Source: BNWE01 sp964369545
Lineage (GTDB): Bacteria > Pseudomonadota > Alphaproteobacteria > UBA3830
Direction of reading: 5' to 3'
DNA length: 64,000 bases
NCBI GenBank assembly: GCA_964369545.1
Contig: CAYJFA010000002.1
Coordinates: 1 to 64,000, forward strand
A program made the translations under genes and the position numbers. The stretch's first letter is position 1. Every line of letters starts with the position of its first letter. Below are positions 20,340 to 29,822 of the stretch, one piece after another. The notes beneath the pieces were generated by a model, which was given only the letters and a program-made list of their open reading frames with translations, was not told the DNA's origin and did no database searches.

Positions 20340-22347
20340 TCAGGAGAATGTCTGTTTCGTTTTGAAAGCAAGCGTCATAAATGCTCGAACCACCTTTAAA
20401 TACAATGATTTTTTATTTTTTGCTCTTGCTATTTGCAGCATTTTGGAAATGTTATGCATGTCGTTATCAAACATATAGATCGGCTTCGCTAAAATAGGCT
20501 CACTCAGAGGAATGCCATACAAAAGCAGATCATTTTCAGCTGGTGGATTTGTGGCGATATATTCTTGTAAAGAAATTACCTTCGTCCCACCTTCTTTTTC
20601 TTTCTCTTTTTTGTCTTTCTTCTCTCTTTTATTTTCTGTAATTTCGTGAAGTTTAAACTTAGTCTTGGTAACCAAATCTATACCAGAGAACCTAATAAAC
20701 GTCCCTCCCGGCTTTAGATCCATAATTTCTGTATATGGCACAGTAAGCTTTTTCTCTGTTTTCTGAGCGATATTGACTCCATCTCTCATAGTATTCGCGC
20801 CATAGGAAATGCCTTCCGTAGTTGATACTTCTTCCTTCTCTCTCAAAAATCCGCTCATGTATTTAGCTGCCTCAGGCTCCGGTATTCCCATGACGATCTT
20901 AGTGCCGCATAATCCGGGAATGGTTTTCGCTATTTCATGACCATAAATCTTGTTTAGCTGAGATACCATCTGTGTGCCAATAACAAATCATCCTCCGTAC
21001 TTCCTGACCTCCGCAAGAGAAGATTCTATCTTCGGCAATCTTCTGAGATTATAAAGCTCGTCTATAAATAGCCATGTTCTCTCTGACGTTGGTTTTGTGT
21101 GCAGCAAATATTCAGTAGCAATAGATACCCAAGCTGTGATTGTAGGTATAAGAGTCGCTCTTTGAGGTGGTGTACAATGACAGAAATAGGAAGCGAGCCG
21201 CTTCGGTCGATTGTTCGCTTCCCGCGGGGATTAAAATCCAGTCTCTTATACTGAAGTTGTTAGTGTAATATTCTTTGAGGACATCAAAAATAGATATGGC
21301 ATTAATCAGAGTGGCTCGAATAGATATCGCCATTTTATCAGCTCGAGTATCCATCAGAGTGTGCCCATAAGTTCCCTCTAGATATTCCTCAATTTTCTTC
21401 AACGGCATTTTGAGCAATATATTCATAAATTCACCGGTGGTTTTTCTTTCTTCTATGGCTTTTTTAGCAATTTCAACAAATACGATTTTTGCAGCGTCTT
21501 CCTAGAACTTATCGTGAGTCATGCTTCTGTCTATGAGACATGATACGAAGTTCTTAATGAGAGTTTCATCATAGCCGACGACATGACGGCATTCGTTCAA
21601 GAAGATCCAATGTACAAAACCCTCAGCCAGAGGATTGAGTATGATATCTCTATCTTTTTTTGTGATATCTGTCTATGAATGTTCCTATGGTATCAATGAT
21701 TGTAACTTCTCATTTTTTATTACAATCTGATCGAGCAATTCGATCATGACATTTGTTTTTCCGGATCCAGTGGTACCAGTGAGAATCGTGTGTCGACATT
21801 CTGTGTTTTTAGGATAAGGTATCTCTGCCAAAGTAATATCGCTTTTTTCTGTTATAAATTTCTTGATTTTGTTTCCATCTACATAAACACGACCTGAGAG
21901 TAATTACTTACTATCGCTCAATGATTTGCCTAACTTTTTATTGATAAACAACATTGCGATCATAGTAAATATTGTAAATCCGACGCTTAGCTTAATATTG
22001 AAAAGCAAAGATTGCTCGAATGAGATCTTAAAAACGGCTATCCCTTTGTCTAGCAGAATAGTTCTATCAGCAAATAACCCCCACACACCCGAGTCGCTGA
22101 GGATGTACGAAGTATTTAGAAATCTAGGAAACAACCATGGAAACGTAGCTCTGTAATCTGCCTTTACGCAACACAAGTAGTTCCATATCTCGTTTAAATT
22201 CCAGCAATAGAGCGTGCTTCCGAAGAAAAACGCCAATCCACCGAAATATCCCATCAGAAAGATAATCCGGCAGTTCTGCTTCATCATACGAACACGATGA
22301 GCTAAAACTTGACCGCCTACCGTAGTGTGATCTGAATATTTACTCAT
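20340..22347 (-). pseudogene. traD: traD-type coupling protein (T4CP), degraded
   Basis: The start at 22347 has a strong Shine-Dalgarno (AAGGAG). The first 147 codons encode the N-terminal part with HTTVGGQVLAHRVRMM and two membrane helices, as in F-type TraD. After a stop at 21904 the frame continues with an intact P-loop, LTGTTGSGKTN (21751-21780), then DRDIILNPLAEGFVHW, EYLEGTYGHTLMD (21426-21112) and, after more breaks near 21680, 21490 and 21110-20975, the C-terminal part (20969-20340) with GLCGTKIVMGIPEPEAAKYM. TraD pumps the relaxase-DNA complex to the mating pore. Several stops and shifts make this copy non-functional, although every domain is still recognisable. Confidence 0.8.
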
Positions 22348-22423
22348 AGGATAACTCCTTATGATACAATTATCTCATACAAAGTTGGTGCATCCTGTAT
22401 TTTCGTTTTTTATTCTCTAATTT

Positions 22424-22969
22424 TTAACGATTTATTAAGTCGATCGAACTTTGAATTAAACTCATATCAATAATCTTTGATACGACAACGCCGCCTCCGC
22501 AAAAGGCACGAGTGTTTATTATCTTGAATGTCTTCGATTTCTCTAGAATATCAGATCCGAACATCATGACTGTTTTATGATATCTGAGATCATCCGGAGT
22601 GGAGAAGTTTGCCTCTATTTTTTCTGTGATGTATTTACCTGCAGTACTGGAATACGAGGCGAACATCCCAAGTCCATATGGAACATTATCCAGTTTTTTA
22701 TGGGATTTGCTTATATCGTCATGCACCCAGACTGTGGTCGTAGGAAGAAAAAACACGTACATAATAAAAGCAATGGGAGCCATCCAGGTTTTGACGATTT
22801 CTGCCAAATTGTTGGTGATCACAGACATGTACAGCATAAAAGCACCGACGATCATGCCGATGCGCAGACTCGCCTGTAGAAGAGAGCTGTTGTCACCATG
22901 AAGACATCGCACCACAGCGTGCATCACCTCGTATACAATCTCTCCGCCTCCAATGCTGTATATGTCCAT
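22424..22969 (-). pseudogene. traG: traG N-terminal fragment
   Basis: The 181-codon open frame begins MDIYSIGGGEIVYEVMHAVV and contains two or three hydrophobic helices and the segment FFLPTTTVWVHDDISKS, as in the N-terminal domain of F-type TraG, which works in pilus assembly. Family members usually reach about 900 residues; here the periplasmic C-terminal domain is gone and traD starts 77 bases after the stop. A truncated protein could still be made, but mating-pair stabilisation by the C-terminal domain would be lost. It lies between an intruding ATPase gene and traD, keeping the F-like traH-traG-traD order. Confidence 0.7.
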
Positions 22970-22977
22970 GATATTCC

Positions 22978-24120
22978 TTATTCCAAATGTTCAAGCCAAT
23001 TTTCTTTATTTATGACGGTTAAATCAGAAACGTTATACGCCTCTTTAAAATCACTTGGTAACTTAGCTTTTTTGTTGGGACTGTATTTGAATTCATACGT
23101 TTTTAATTTCCCGTCTTCTTCTTCGATATAATCTATTTCTCTACCTTCGTAATTTCTCCAAAAATATGAACGACAACGTCGTCCTTCCCTCTGAGCTTTC
23201 TTCATACACTCCACAATGCAAAAATTCTCCCATATCCCGCCAACATCGTTTCTGAGATCCATGCTTTGATAAATTCCAAGTAGAGCGTTTCTTATACCAA
23301 CATCATAAAAGAAGATTTTGCGAGTTCGATTGCCAGCAATTTCATTTCTGAGATTTCGAGAAAAAGCAGGTAAAGTGAAAATCACATAGCATTTCTCTAG
23401 AAGATCTATGTACTTTTTTACCGTATTCGCGTTGATTTCGAGTTTGTTTGATAGTTCGTTAAATGAGACTTCCGAACCCACTTGAAGAGCTAAACACTGA
23501 AGCAATTTCAAGATTTGATCGGAGCGTTTTATGTTCTCAAATGCAAGTATATCTTTGTACAAGTATCCGTTTACCAAATTTTCAAGCTCATCTCTGGCAT
23601 CATCTTCCGACATCCCATAAATGCAGGGATACATTCCAAGTCTCAAAAAATTATCTAAGTTAGCATCTGCAACAAACGCGCCTTGAGCATCCATCAGCTC
23701 ATTTACGGAGAACGGATACAAAACAAACGAACGACTTCTACCTACAAGAGGTTCTCCTGTTTTATTAGCCAGATCAAAACTGGAAGAACCGGTAGCCATG
23801 ACCTGAATTTTAGGAAAAACATCATGAATTATCTTCAGTGTCTGACCTATGTTATTCACATTCTGCGCTTCGTCGATAGCTACTATGTCGAATCCTTCGA
23901 TCCTCTGCTTTAAAATCTGTTCATTAGTTGTTTCAAGAGATTGCTTTACGCTTAATAAATCACAGTTTAAGTAAACACATTTCTTTCCTTGAGTTTTATA
24001 CTGCTCTATCAGCTGCTCAAGAATTGTAGTTTTTCCAACTCTTCGAGTACCAAAGATCAGAATAACCTTCCCTTTAAACAGATTCCGTTCAATTTTATCT
24101 AATATACTTCTTTTAATCAT
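22978..24120 (-). CDS. AAA_14 / DUF4143 family ATPase
   Basis: This intact 380-residue protein starts with a P-loop ATPase domain (Walker A FGTRRVGKTT near residues 24-33, Walker B IVAIDEAQN near 80-88, sensor MATGSSSFDL near 108-117). It ends in a DUF4143 domain with a winged-helix stretch (SFNELSNKLEINANTVKKYI) and a nuclease-like patch EIDYIEEEDGKLKTYEFKYS. Such proteins are abundant in host-associated bacteria and archaea; their role is poorly known and their spread resembles that of mobile genes. The gene separates traH from traG, where conjugative elements normally have none, and it is undamaged while its neighbours are broken, so it is a later arrival or under selection. Confidence 0.85.
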   Translation of the reverse strand: MIKRSILDKIERNLFKGKVILIFGTRRVGKTTILEQLIEQYKTQGKKCVYLNCDLLSVKQSLETTNEQILKQRIEGFDIVAIDEAQNVNNIGQTLKIIHDVFPKIQVMATGSSSFDLANKTGEPLVGRSRSFVLYPFSVNELMDAQGAFVADANLDNFLRLGMYPCIYGMSEDDARDELENLVNGYLYKDILAFENIKRSDQILKLLQCLALQVGSEVSFNELSNKLEINANTVKKYIDLLEKCYVIFTLPAFSRNLRNEIAGNRTRKIFFYDVGIRNALLGIYQSMDLRNDVGGIWENFCIVECMKKAQREGRRCRSYFWRNYEGREIDYIEEEDGKLKTYEFKYSPNKKAKLPSDFKEAYNVSDLTVINKENWLEHLE

Positions 24121-24204
24121 GTTATTATGCCTAATATCTTTAATGCATTCATTGTATTACGATTTTTTGATAAAGGAAAGCTCTTTGTTAAAAACAGCTC
24201 ATAA

Positions 24205-24610
24205 CTACCTTTCACCTTTCTGAGAAGCATTGAATATGTTTTCCACCTTTTGCTCATCGATCATTATTGATTGGATCATGAGTAGCTTTTGGTTCATTTC
24301 TCTGTACGCTTCTGTTCTTTTGTTTGTAATAGCAGCTTTTGCTTGGTGAACCTGATCTAAAAAGGTCGTTATTTGTTCGTCTGAAACCTGGACATTCCGA
24401 AGAGCGGCAGCTTGTTCCGTCATCAAATCCAGTATTTCCAAGATGTATTGATATAGAAGATCGTTCGCTATAACATCTGTAAATTCCGTTAGGGAAATGC
24501 CGCTATGCTTGAAAGCGGAACGTATATTGAGCATCTTGTATATCAGCAGCTGAACGTTTTCGATAAAGGATTTTTCTACTTCTGAAAACGCTGTATCGCT
24601 AAAAGCTTTA
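24205..24610 (-). pseudogene. traH: traH C-terminal fragment
   Basis: The readable frame from about 24610 encodes SEVEKSFIENVQLLIYKML, TEFTDVIANDLLYQYILEIL and a helical tail with NKRTEAYREMNQKL, which matches the C-terminal end of F-type TraH, a pilus assembly and mating-pair protein. Family members have roughly 450 residues, so only the last quarter remains. The right boundary abuts a plus-strand DUF927 remnant, marking a recombination junction near 24605-24615. The internal ATG at 24534 is not a native start. Confidence 0.65.
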
Positions 24611-25582
24611 AAGGTTTAGCAGTTTCTCACAACGACATGCTTCTTATTCTTGATGAAATAGCAGAGATGGATCCTAAAAAAATCGGTGAGGCCGCTTATA
24701 TGCTTTGTAATGGAAAAGGCAAAAGTAGATTAAACTCATCTATATTTCTCAGTGAACAATTACGTTGGGATTAGGAGTCCTTTCTACAGGAGAAATTGAT
24801 ATCACAACACATATGGAATCCGGCGGAAGAAAATCACGCGCTGGCCAAGAATTGCGCTTACTCAGCATTCCCGCAAAGCCATCAAAAAACAGTTACGGAG
24901 TTTTCGAGAATATACATGAATTCGAGAGTGCGGAGCTATTAGCAGTTTATCTAAAAGACACAGCTAGTAATTACTATGGTTCTCCTCTTGTAGAACTCAT
25001 TAAGAAAGTAGTTTTTGATTATCAGAAAATAAAAGTCTGGTATGACGACGACTTCAAAGGCTTTTCTAAAAATCATTTGCCGGAAAAAGCGTCTGAGCAG
25101 GACATCCGAGCATTCAGCGTTTTCTATTTCATTGCATTTGCCGGTGAATTGGCGACTAGATATGGAATAATGGGCTGGAATATAGGAGATGCCTTAAATG
25201 CCTCCTTAAAGTGCTTTCAATCATGGTTTAATAATAAAGGCGGAACAGGAAATTTTGAATCCAAACGAATACTAGAGCAAGTGAAGTTATTCTTAGAATT
25301 GCATGGATGCAGCCGATTTCACGACTTGAACGGATTCGACTTACAACACATCAACAATATGGCTGGATACAAGGAAATCCACGATGGAGAGAATACGTTT
25401 TATCTTCTTCCTACCATTTTTAAAAATGAGATTTGCAAAGGCATCAACAACTATAAAGATGCAATAGCCTGCTCATAAAAGAGCACATTCTTTTAGTCAA
25501 TGAAAAAGGCGAATATTATCAGAAAAAACGCACACCACATGGCAATAAAAGAATGTATGTAATAAAGGGGGAATTGATATGA
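24604..25582 (+). pseudogene. DUF927-type plasmid/phage ATPase, 3' remnant
   Basis: The sequence picks up in the middle of a gene: GLAVSHNDMLLILDEIAEMD carries a Walker B-like LILDE, and EAAYMLCNGKGKSR follows. After a frame break near 24768 it continues as LGVLSTGEIDITTHM and GRKSRAGQELRLLSIPA to 25478. A further shift leads to HILLVNEKGEYYQKKRTP and KRMYVIKGELI before a stop at 25580-25582. The order matches the C-terminal half of DUF927 proteins, helicase/primase-like ATPases of plasmids and integrated elements. The N-terminal half is lost at the junction with traH. Confidence 0.7.
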
Positions 25583-25871
25583 TAAAAAATTCAAATTTAC
25601 CTCCCTCATATTTTTATCACGATACATGCGCTACAACGTTACAAATGCCTTGTATGCGCTTAAATATAAAAAAAAATCATGTAAAACTGTATCGAAAATA
25701 ACGAATTTCGTAATATTTTACAATAAAAACTCAAATAATGCCGTTTTTAAGATTAGAAAACTCATAAAATTTGGCAGTGATCCTTAGCTAAGTTTGTACT
25801 TAAAAAAACATGATAATTTGAGTAAAAGTAAAAAAATATAAAAATGCAAAATCGCAGTTAAAGGAAAAATT
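25583..25871. other. AT-rich spacer without a gene
   Basis: About 290 bases between the DUF927 remnant and the small AlpA-like gene. Apart from an imperfect inverted repeat around 25679-25721 (GTAAAA ... CGAAA, TTTCG ... TTTTAC) I see no gene or RNA. The inverted repeat could be an operator or an excision-related site beside the AlpA-like gene, but it is imperfect. Confidence 0.35.
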
Positions 25872-26144
25872 ATGGATGATATATTACAAAAAATAAAAGA
25901 GGCATGGGAATCGCCAATTGTATTGAGAAAAGATATTGCTAAATTTAGTTTTGGAGTAGTTACCGCGCGATCCATGCAAACGCTTGATAGCAGAGGACAA
26001 GGAATTGAAAAAAGCATAACAATTAATGGTAAGGTTGCTTATACGACCGATTCAGCACTTAAGTGGCTAGAAGGGAGGGTAAAGAAGCAAGAGGAGAAAA
26101 AAGAAAAACGTCCGCACAAAAACGATATTCTTTTAAACATCTAA
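25872..26144 (+). CDS. AlpA/excisionase-like small DNA-binding protein
   Basis: This 90-residue protein reads VLRKDIAKFSFGVVTARSMQ, then a turn DSRGQGIEKSITINGKVAY and a helix SALKWLEGRVKKQ. The layout (helix-turn-helix, short wing rich in glycine, then 'VAY-x-x-x-x-x-x-x-W') matches winged-helix AlpA/Xis-like proteins that sit beside integrases. AAGGA about ten bases before the ATG supports the start. It is intact, lies 280 bases from tRNA-Lys and is followed by a clear terminator. It would regulate excision or element genes; no integrase is visible in the window. Confidence 0.6.
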   Translation: MDDILQKIKEAWESPIVLRKDIAKFSFGVVTARSMQTLDSRGQGIEKSITINGKVAYTTDSALKWLEGRVKKQEEKKEKRPHKNDILLNI

Positions 26145-26173
26145 ATATACTCATAAAAGCAGTAAAATGATTG

Positions 26174-26205
26174 CGCCTTAATTTCTTAAAATTGAGGCGT
26201 TTTTT
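26174..26205 (+). terminator. Rho-independent terminator after the AlpA-like gene
   Basis: An 11-bp stem (CGCCTTAATTT pairing with AAATTGAGGCG, one G-T pair) with a four-base loop is followed at once by six T residues. It lies 30 bases behind the stop of the 90-residue protein gene and separates it from tRNA-Lys transcription on the other strand. Confidence 0.85.
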
Positions 26206-26421
26206 ATAGTTGTGTAGTAACTAAGGCGTTAGTTGCATAAAGAAATGTTATTGCAATGATAAACAAAAATGCTTGCTCTTTTATTTTGTTGAAATACCAA
26301 CAACTGCACATAATCAAAATTAATCGCAAATTCAAAAAAAGTAGTACTATAGTAGTACAAAACGCTAAAAATAGTGTTTTATTTTGCGTTTTTGAGAGGC
26401 ATTTTTCTTTGGTATTTGAGA

Positions 26422-26497
<76 letters not shown>

Positions 26498-26575
26498 AAA
26501 GAACTCTTAAGTTATATGATAATGAGCAGGTTTTGTCTAGTAATTTTTAATATTTCAGGATAACTGCTGGTCGCT

Positions 26576-27517
26576 TTATATGGTTTTTGAATGGCTGATT
26601 AGTAAACGAATCGAGTAAAAGCTATCTATAATTCCCAATAAAATAGTGAATAGAATGACTGGAAGAGGAAAAATGAAAAGTGATATATAAACAGATGCTA
26701 ATACAGAGCGTCTTTGTTTTTTGTTCGCATAAAAGTGCAAAACAGAAAATCCATTAATCATTGGAGCGAACAGTCCAACGAAAAATATACCGCTGCATAA
26801 AAAGGATATACTTGGAATAATTTGTGCTATTGTTAATGAGATGATGGGCAAAACAGCTATCCAGATTGATATTGATAATCTAAGTGTATCAAATTCCGGA
26901 CGTATATTAATTTTTGTTTTTTTGCAGATAATGTGAGCGATTTGTAAATTTGATACAGTTATCAGCATTTTAGAAAATACACCTGCACCAACGGAATATT
27001 TTACAAATGAATTGAAATATCTACTTATTAACTGAGTTTCTGGATTGTTGTTTTTAAAAATGACTTTTGATATTTCAGCATATGCTTTCATCATATAATT
27101 TTCTGTATGGAAAGTTAATGACATTAAAATTACTGATATTATGGAAATAATAACGAAATTCTGTAGTAAAAGTGATTCGGGATACCACCAGATTTTTTTA
27201 TTTTTGTTGATATGTTTTGTTGAAAAATGTCCAATTATAGATGCTGGAAGGATTATATTTAGAAAAACATCCGTGGAGATCTCCAGCGAGCAGAATATTG
27301 CTATTATTATAAAAAACAATACAGAAGAAATTAATCCGGCTTTTTCTCCTTTTGATAAATATGAGATAAATAACGGTAATCCAGCGAAAAAAGCGATAAA
27401 ATTTAACGGAAAAAATCCACTGAAAATTACAAAAAAAGCGCCACATATACCAAATATAATAGCGCTTCCAATATCTTTAATTTTTATGTTGTTTATGAAA
27501 TTCTTAGTCTGCGACAT
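26576..27517 (-). CDS. DUF2232 membrane protein
   Basis: This 313-residue protein has about eight hydrophobic segments (for example GFFPLNFIAFFAGLPLFISYL and LFAPMINGFSVLHFYA) and no catalytic motif. Alphaproteobacteria commonly encode a DUF2232 protein directly behind rpsR and before rplI, and this gene overlaps the 3' end of rpsR by 14 bases in the same way. rplI does not follow here; a tRNA-Lys and the tra island come next. The role is unknown; a transporter or an envelope protein is possible. Confidence 0.75.
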   Translation of the reverse strand: MSQTKNFINNIKIKDIGSAIIFGICGAFFVIFSGFFPLNFIAFFAGLPLFISYLSKGEKAGLISSVLFFIIIAIFCSLEISTDVFLNIILPASIIGHFSTKHINKNKKIWWYPESLLLQNFVIISIISVILMSLTFHTENYMMKAYAEISKVIFKNNNPETQLISRYFNSFVKYSVGAGVFSKMLITVSNLQIAHIICKKTKINIRPEFDTLRLSISIWIAVLPIISLTIAQIIPSISFLCSGIFFVGLFAPMINGFSVLHFYANKKQRRSVLASVYISLFIFPLPVILFTILLGIIDSFYSIRLLISHSKTI

Positions 27518-27764
27518 AAGGAAGAAGGGCTAAAAATCTGGCTCTTTTGATTGCTACAGCTAAAGCTCTCTGTTTTCTAGCAGAGACAACAGAAATTCTG
27601 CGAGGCATAATTTTCCCTCTTTCAGAAGTGAATTTCTGAAGTGGGCGAGAATCCTTATAATCGATTTTCATTACGCCACTTTCAAAGGGACAGCTTTTCT
27701 TTTTATAATTTGCTTTTTTCCACATAGGATTGTTTCTGCTATCTTTTCTATTATCATCTCTCAT
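27504..27764 (-). CDS. rpsR: 30S ribosomal protein S18
   Basis: This 86-residue basic protein contains the S18 core KIDYKDSRPLQKFTSERGKIMPRR (in part), then SARKQRALAVAIKRARFLALLPY. S18 binds S6 and the central domain of 16S rRNA in the small subunit platform. It follows rpsF by five bases and overlaps the DUF2232 gene. The cysteine at residue 25 in SCPF is in the usual place for S18 proteins with a zinc-less N-terminus. Length and sequence are normal. Confidence 0.97.
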   Translation of the reverse strand: MRDDNRKDSRNNPMWKKANYKKKSCPFESGVMKIDYKDSRPLQKFTSERGKIMPRRISVVSARKQRALAVAIKRARFLALLPYVAD

Positions 27765-27769
27765 GTTTA

Positions 27770-28195
27770 TTACCCCGCCATGCTTTCTTCAGCTTGATCG
27801 ATATTGTCGGATCCTTCAGATGTTTTTGTCCTATATCCTCTATCTTTTTGTGAACCAAAGTCATCCATAAAATTTTTGGTCTGAGATATCAAATTTTCTC
27901 TATCATCAAATTCTTCTACTTTTACTATTAGGTGGCGAATGATATCTTCGTTGATTTTCATTGAGCGATTTAACTCGGACACGACAGATATAGGCGCTTT
28001 CATTTGTATTATATAATAATGTCCTTTTTGGTTTTTCTTTATTGGATAAGCTAAGTTGCGAAATCCACAATATTCACTTCGTACAACCTCACCATCATTT
28101 TGTGTAACAAAAAGCCCAAGACTCACACCTAAAGCCTCGATTTGTTGTTGAGATAGATCCTGACGACCTATAAAAATATTTTCATAAAGATTCAT
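27770..28195 (-). CDS. rpsF: 30S ribosomal protein S6
   Basis: The protein of about 141 residues starts MNLYENIFIGRQDLS and contains LAYPIKKNQKGHYYIIQM and a core ending in HLIVKVEEF, all typical of S6; a charged tail follows. S6 pairs with S18 on the ribosome platform. The ATG at 28195 is chosen because S6 proteins start close to the first beta strand; a GTG five codons upstream would add MLGKN without support. It heads the rpsF-rpsR-DUF2232 operon, and a promoter candidate lies 45-73 bases upstream. Confidence 0.95.
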   Translation of the reverse strand: MNLYENIFIGRQDLSQQQIEALGVSLGLFVTQNDGEVVRSEYCGFRNLAYPIKKNQKGHYYIIQMKAPISVVSELNRSMKINEDIIRHLIVKVEEFDDRENLISQTKNFMDDFGSQKDRGYRTKTSEGSDNIDQAEESMAG

Positions 28196-28239
28196 GTTTT
28201 TACCAAGCACCTAAAATTTTAGTAATTGTTTACCCGAAA

Positions 28240-28268
28240 AATATACACTTTTTGCTGTAATGTCGCAA
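28240..28268 (-). promoter_or_regulatory. Promoter candidate for rpsF operon
   Basis: On the minus strand TTGCGA, a spacer of exactly 17 bases and TATATT resemble -35 and -10 boxes (four and five of six consensus positions). The site lies about 45 bases before the S6 start codon. It is the best pair in the divergent region between rpsF and tRNA-His. Confidence 0.5.
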
Positions 28269-28509
28269 TAGCAACTATTAACAAACTTATATTTTATTCA
28301 ATGTTTTGTAGCATATATTAATTCAAATAAAAAATATATCTATAAAATAATATTTGGTTTGTTTCATGAGTAAAATCAGGAATTTTTGTTGGTGATACAC
28401 TGTCTTTAATCAATAAATATTAATTTTTCTTACTTGACCTAAGGCCAACAAAATAGTAAAAAAACAGATAAGATTGTCTTGTTTTGTATTTTTGATCTTT
28501 TATTGATAT

Positions 28510-28587
28510 GGCGGGTGTAGCTCAGTTGGTTAGAGCGCCAGATTGTGGCTCTGGAGGTCGTCGGTTCAATTCCGATCACTCGCCCCA
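28510..28587 (+). tRNA. tRNA-His (anticodon GTG)
   Basis: The cloverleaf has acceptor GCGGGTG with CACTCGC, an extra 5' G (28510) facing C73 as is diagnostic for tRNA-His, D arm TAGCTCAGTTGGTTAGA, anticodon stem CCAGA/TCTGG with loop TTGTGGC (GTG), T loop GGTTCAATTCC, and encoded CCA. It stands alone on the plus strand 23 bases before sspB and may be transcribed with it. Confidence 0.95.
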
Positions 28588-28610
28588 TTTAAGCTTTTTG
28601 GAGATAGCTT

Positions 28611-29069
28611 ATGATTCATTTTAAGTACGATGAGTTAGTACAAAAAGCGCTTATTGCGGTTGTGCAAGAAGTGCTTGAAGATGTTTCAAAAAACGGCTTA
28701 TCAGGTAACCATCATTTTTATGTTCGTTTTAGAACGGATCATCCCAAAACAAGAGTTCCAAAATATCTAAAAGAACGTCATCCGGAAGAAGTGATGATTG
28801 TTATACAATATCAATTTTGGAATTTAAAAGTAATGCGTGACCATTTTCTTATTGATTTAAGTTTTAATGGGATACAAGAAACCTTGACAATTCCATATGC
28901 AGCCCTTACTGCATTTGTTGATCCTTCTGTGAAGTTTGCCTTGCAATTTACCCCATCTTTTGGTGATAATCTTCCAGGGCTTTCAGAAAAAAAAGAACTA
29001 TCATCTAAGAATAAAGAAAAGAAGGATGATGGGAAAATAATAAGCCTTGATAGTTTCCGAAAAAAATAA
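28611..29069 (+). CDS. sspB: SspB-family ClpXP adaptor (alphaproteobacterial type)
   Basis: The 152-residue protein carries YDELVQKALIAVVQEVLEDV, HHFYVRFRTDHP and PYAALTAFVDPSVKFALQF, matching the alpha-type SspB substrate-binding domain. A charged linker and a C-terminal KIISLDSFRKK tail follow, the part that docks on ClpX. SspB delivers ssrA-tagged peptides from stalled ribosomes to ClpXP. The ATG follows the Shine-Dalgarno GGAG (28600-28603). The stop abuts the next ATG without a gap, so the two genes are co-transcribed. Confidence 0.9.
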   Translation: MIHFKYDELVQKALIAVVQEVLEDVSKNGLSGNHHFYVRFRTDHPKTRVPKYLKERHPEEVMIVIQYQFWNLKVMRDHFLIDLSFNGIQETLTIPYAALTAFVDPSVKFALQFTPSFGDNLPGLSEKKELSSKNKEKKDDGKIISLDSFRKK

Positions 29070-29735
29070 ATGCCATACGTTGACAGTTTTTTTTCAAAAT
29101 TTATCCAGATAGTTCTTGCAGTAATTGCAATTTTTTTTGCGATAGTACTTCATGAAATTTCGCATGGATTAGCAGCATATTTGCTCGGAGATGATACAGC
29201 AAAGAAAGCTGGAAGGCTCAAACTACATACGCATTTTGATCTATGGGGATCATTAATTATTCCGGTTGCGTTATTTCTAATGAAATTTCCATTTTTAATA
29301 GGATATGCAAAGCCTGTTCCAATAGATCCTAGAAAATTTAAAGATCCAACTACTGATATGGCGATTGTTGCTATGGCTGGTCCTGTATGCAATTTTGTTC
29401 TTGCTTGTTTGGGGGCATTTTTATTAAAAAAAATGATTGGATATCCATATATTCTACAGCAATTATGTTTGAGTTTTATAATATCTAATCTGGCTTTATT
29501 GTTTTTTAATTTGATCCCTATTCCACCATTGGATGGTAGCAGGTTGATTGCTGCTATAATACCTAAAAAATGGGTAGATAAGTATTATTTATTAGAGCCG
29601 TTTGGCTTTGTATTAATTATTATTTTGGAGACAACAACTCAATTAATATCTGGAATTATTGGACATAATATCAGCTTATTTCATTATTTTTTAGAAACTC
29701 CGTTGAGAGGGATGTTAAAATACCTTCTTTCATAG
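29070..29735 (+). CDS. Site-2-protease family (M50) membrane peptidase
   Basis: This 221-residue integral membrane protein has HEISH at residues 27-31 in the first helix and NLIPIPPLDGSRL near 150-162, the two zinc-site motifs of M50 peptidases (HExxH and the N-x-x-P-x-P-x-x-D-G type). It lacks PDZ domains and belongs to the short soluble-loop subgroup typified by SREBP-like peptidases of unknown substrate. It starts one base after sspB. The protein cleaves within membranes in principle; the substrate is unknown. Confidence 0.85.
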   Translation: MPYVDSFFSKFIQIVLAVIAIFFAIVLHEISHGLAAYLLGDDTAKKAGRLKLHTHFDLWGSLIIPVALFLMKFPFLIGYAKPVPIDPRKFKDPTTDMAIVAMAGPVCNFVLACLGAFLLKKMIGYPYILQQLCLSFIISNLALLFFNLIPIPPLDGSRLIAAIIPKKWVDKYYLLEPFGFVLIIILETTTQLISGIIGHNISLFHYFLETPLRGMLKYLLS

Positions 29736-29822
29736 TATGCTTTCGGCGATATAATTAGCAGGATTTATATTTATAAATCATAGAAGTAGTTGTTCTGTCA
29801 TATTGTTTTTGAGTCAGAGGTT

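Noticed and set aside
1..26421. Direct repeat of the tRNA-Lys 3' end as the far att site
   Set aside because: I found no second copy of the tRNA 3' end in the left part of the window; the far end, if any, is outside it.
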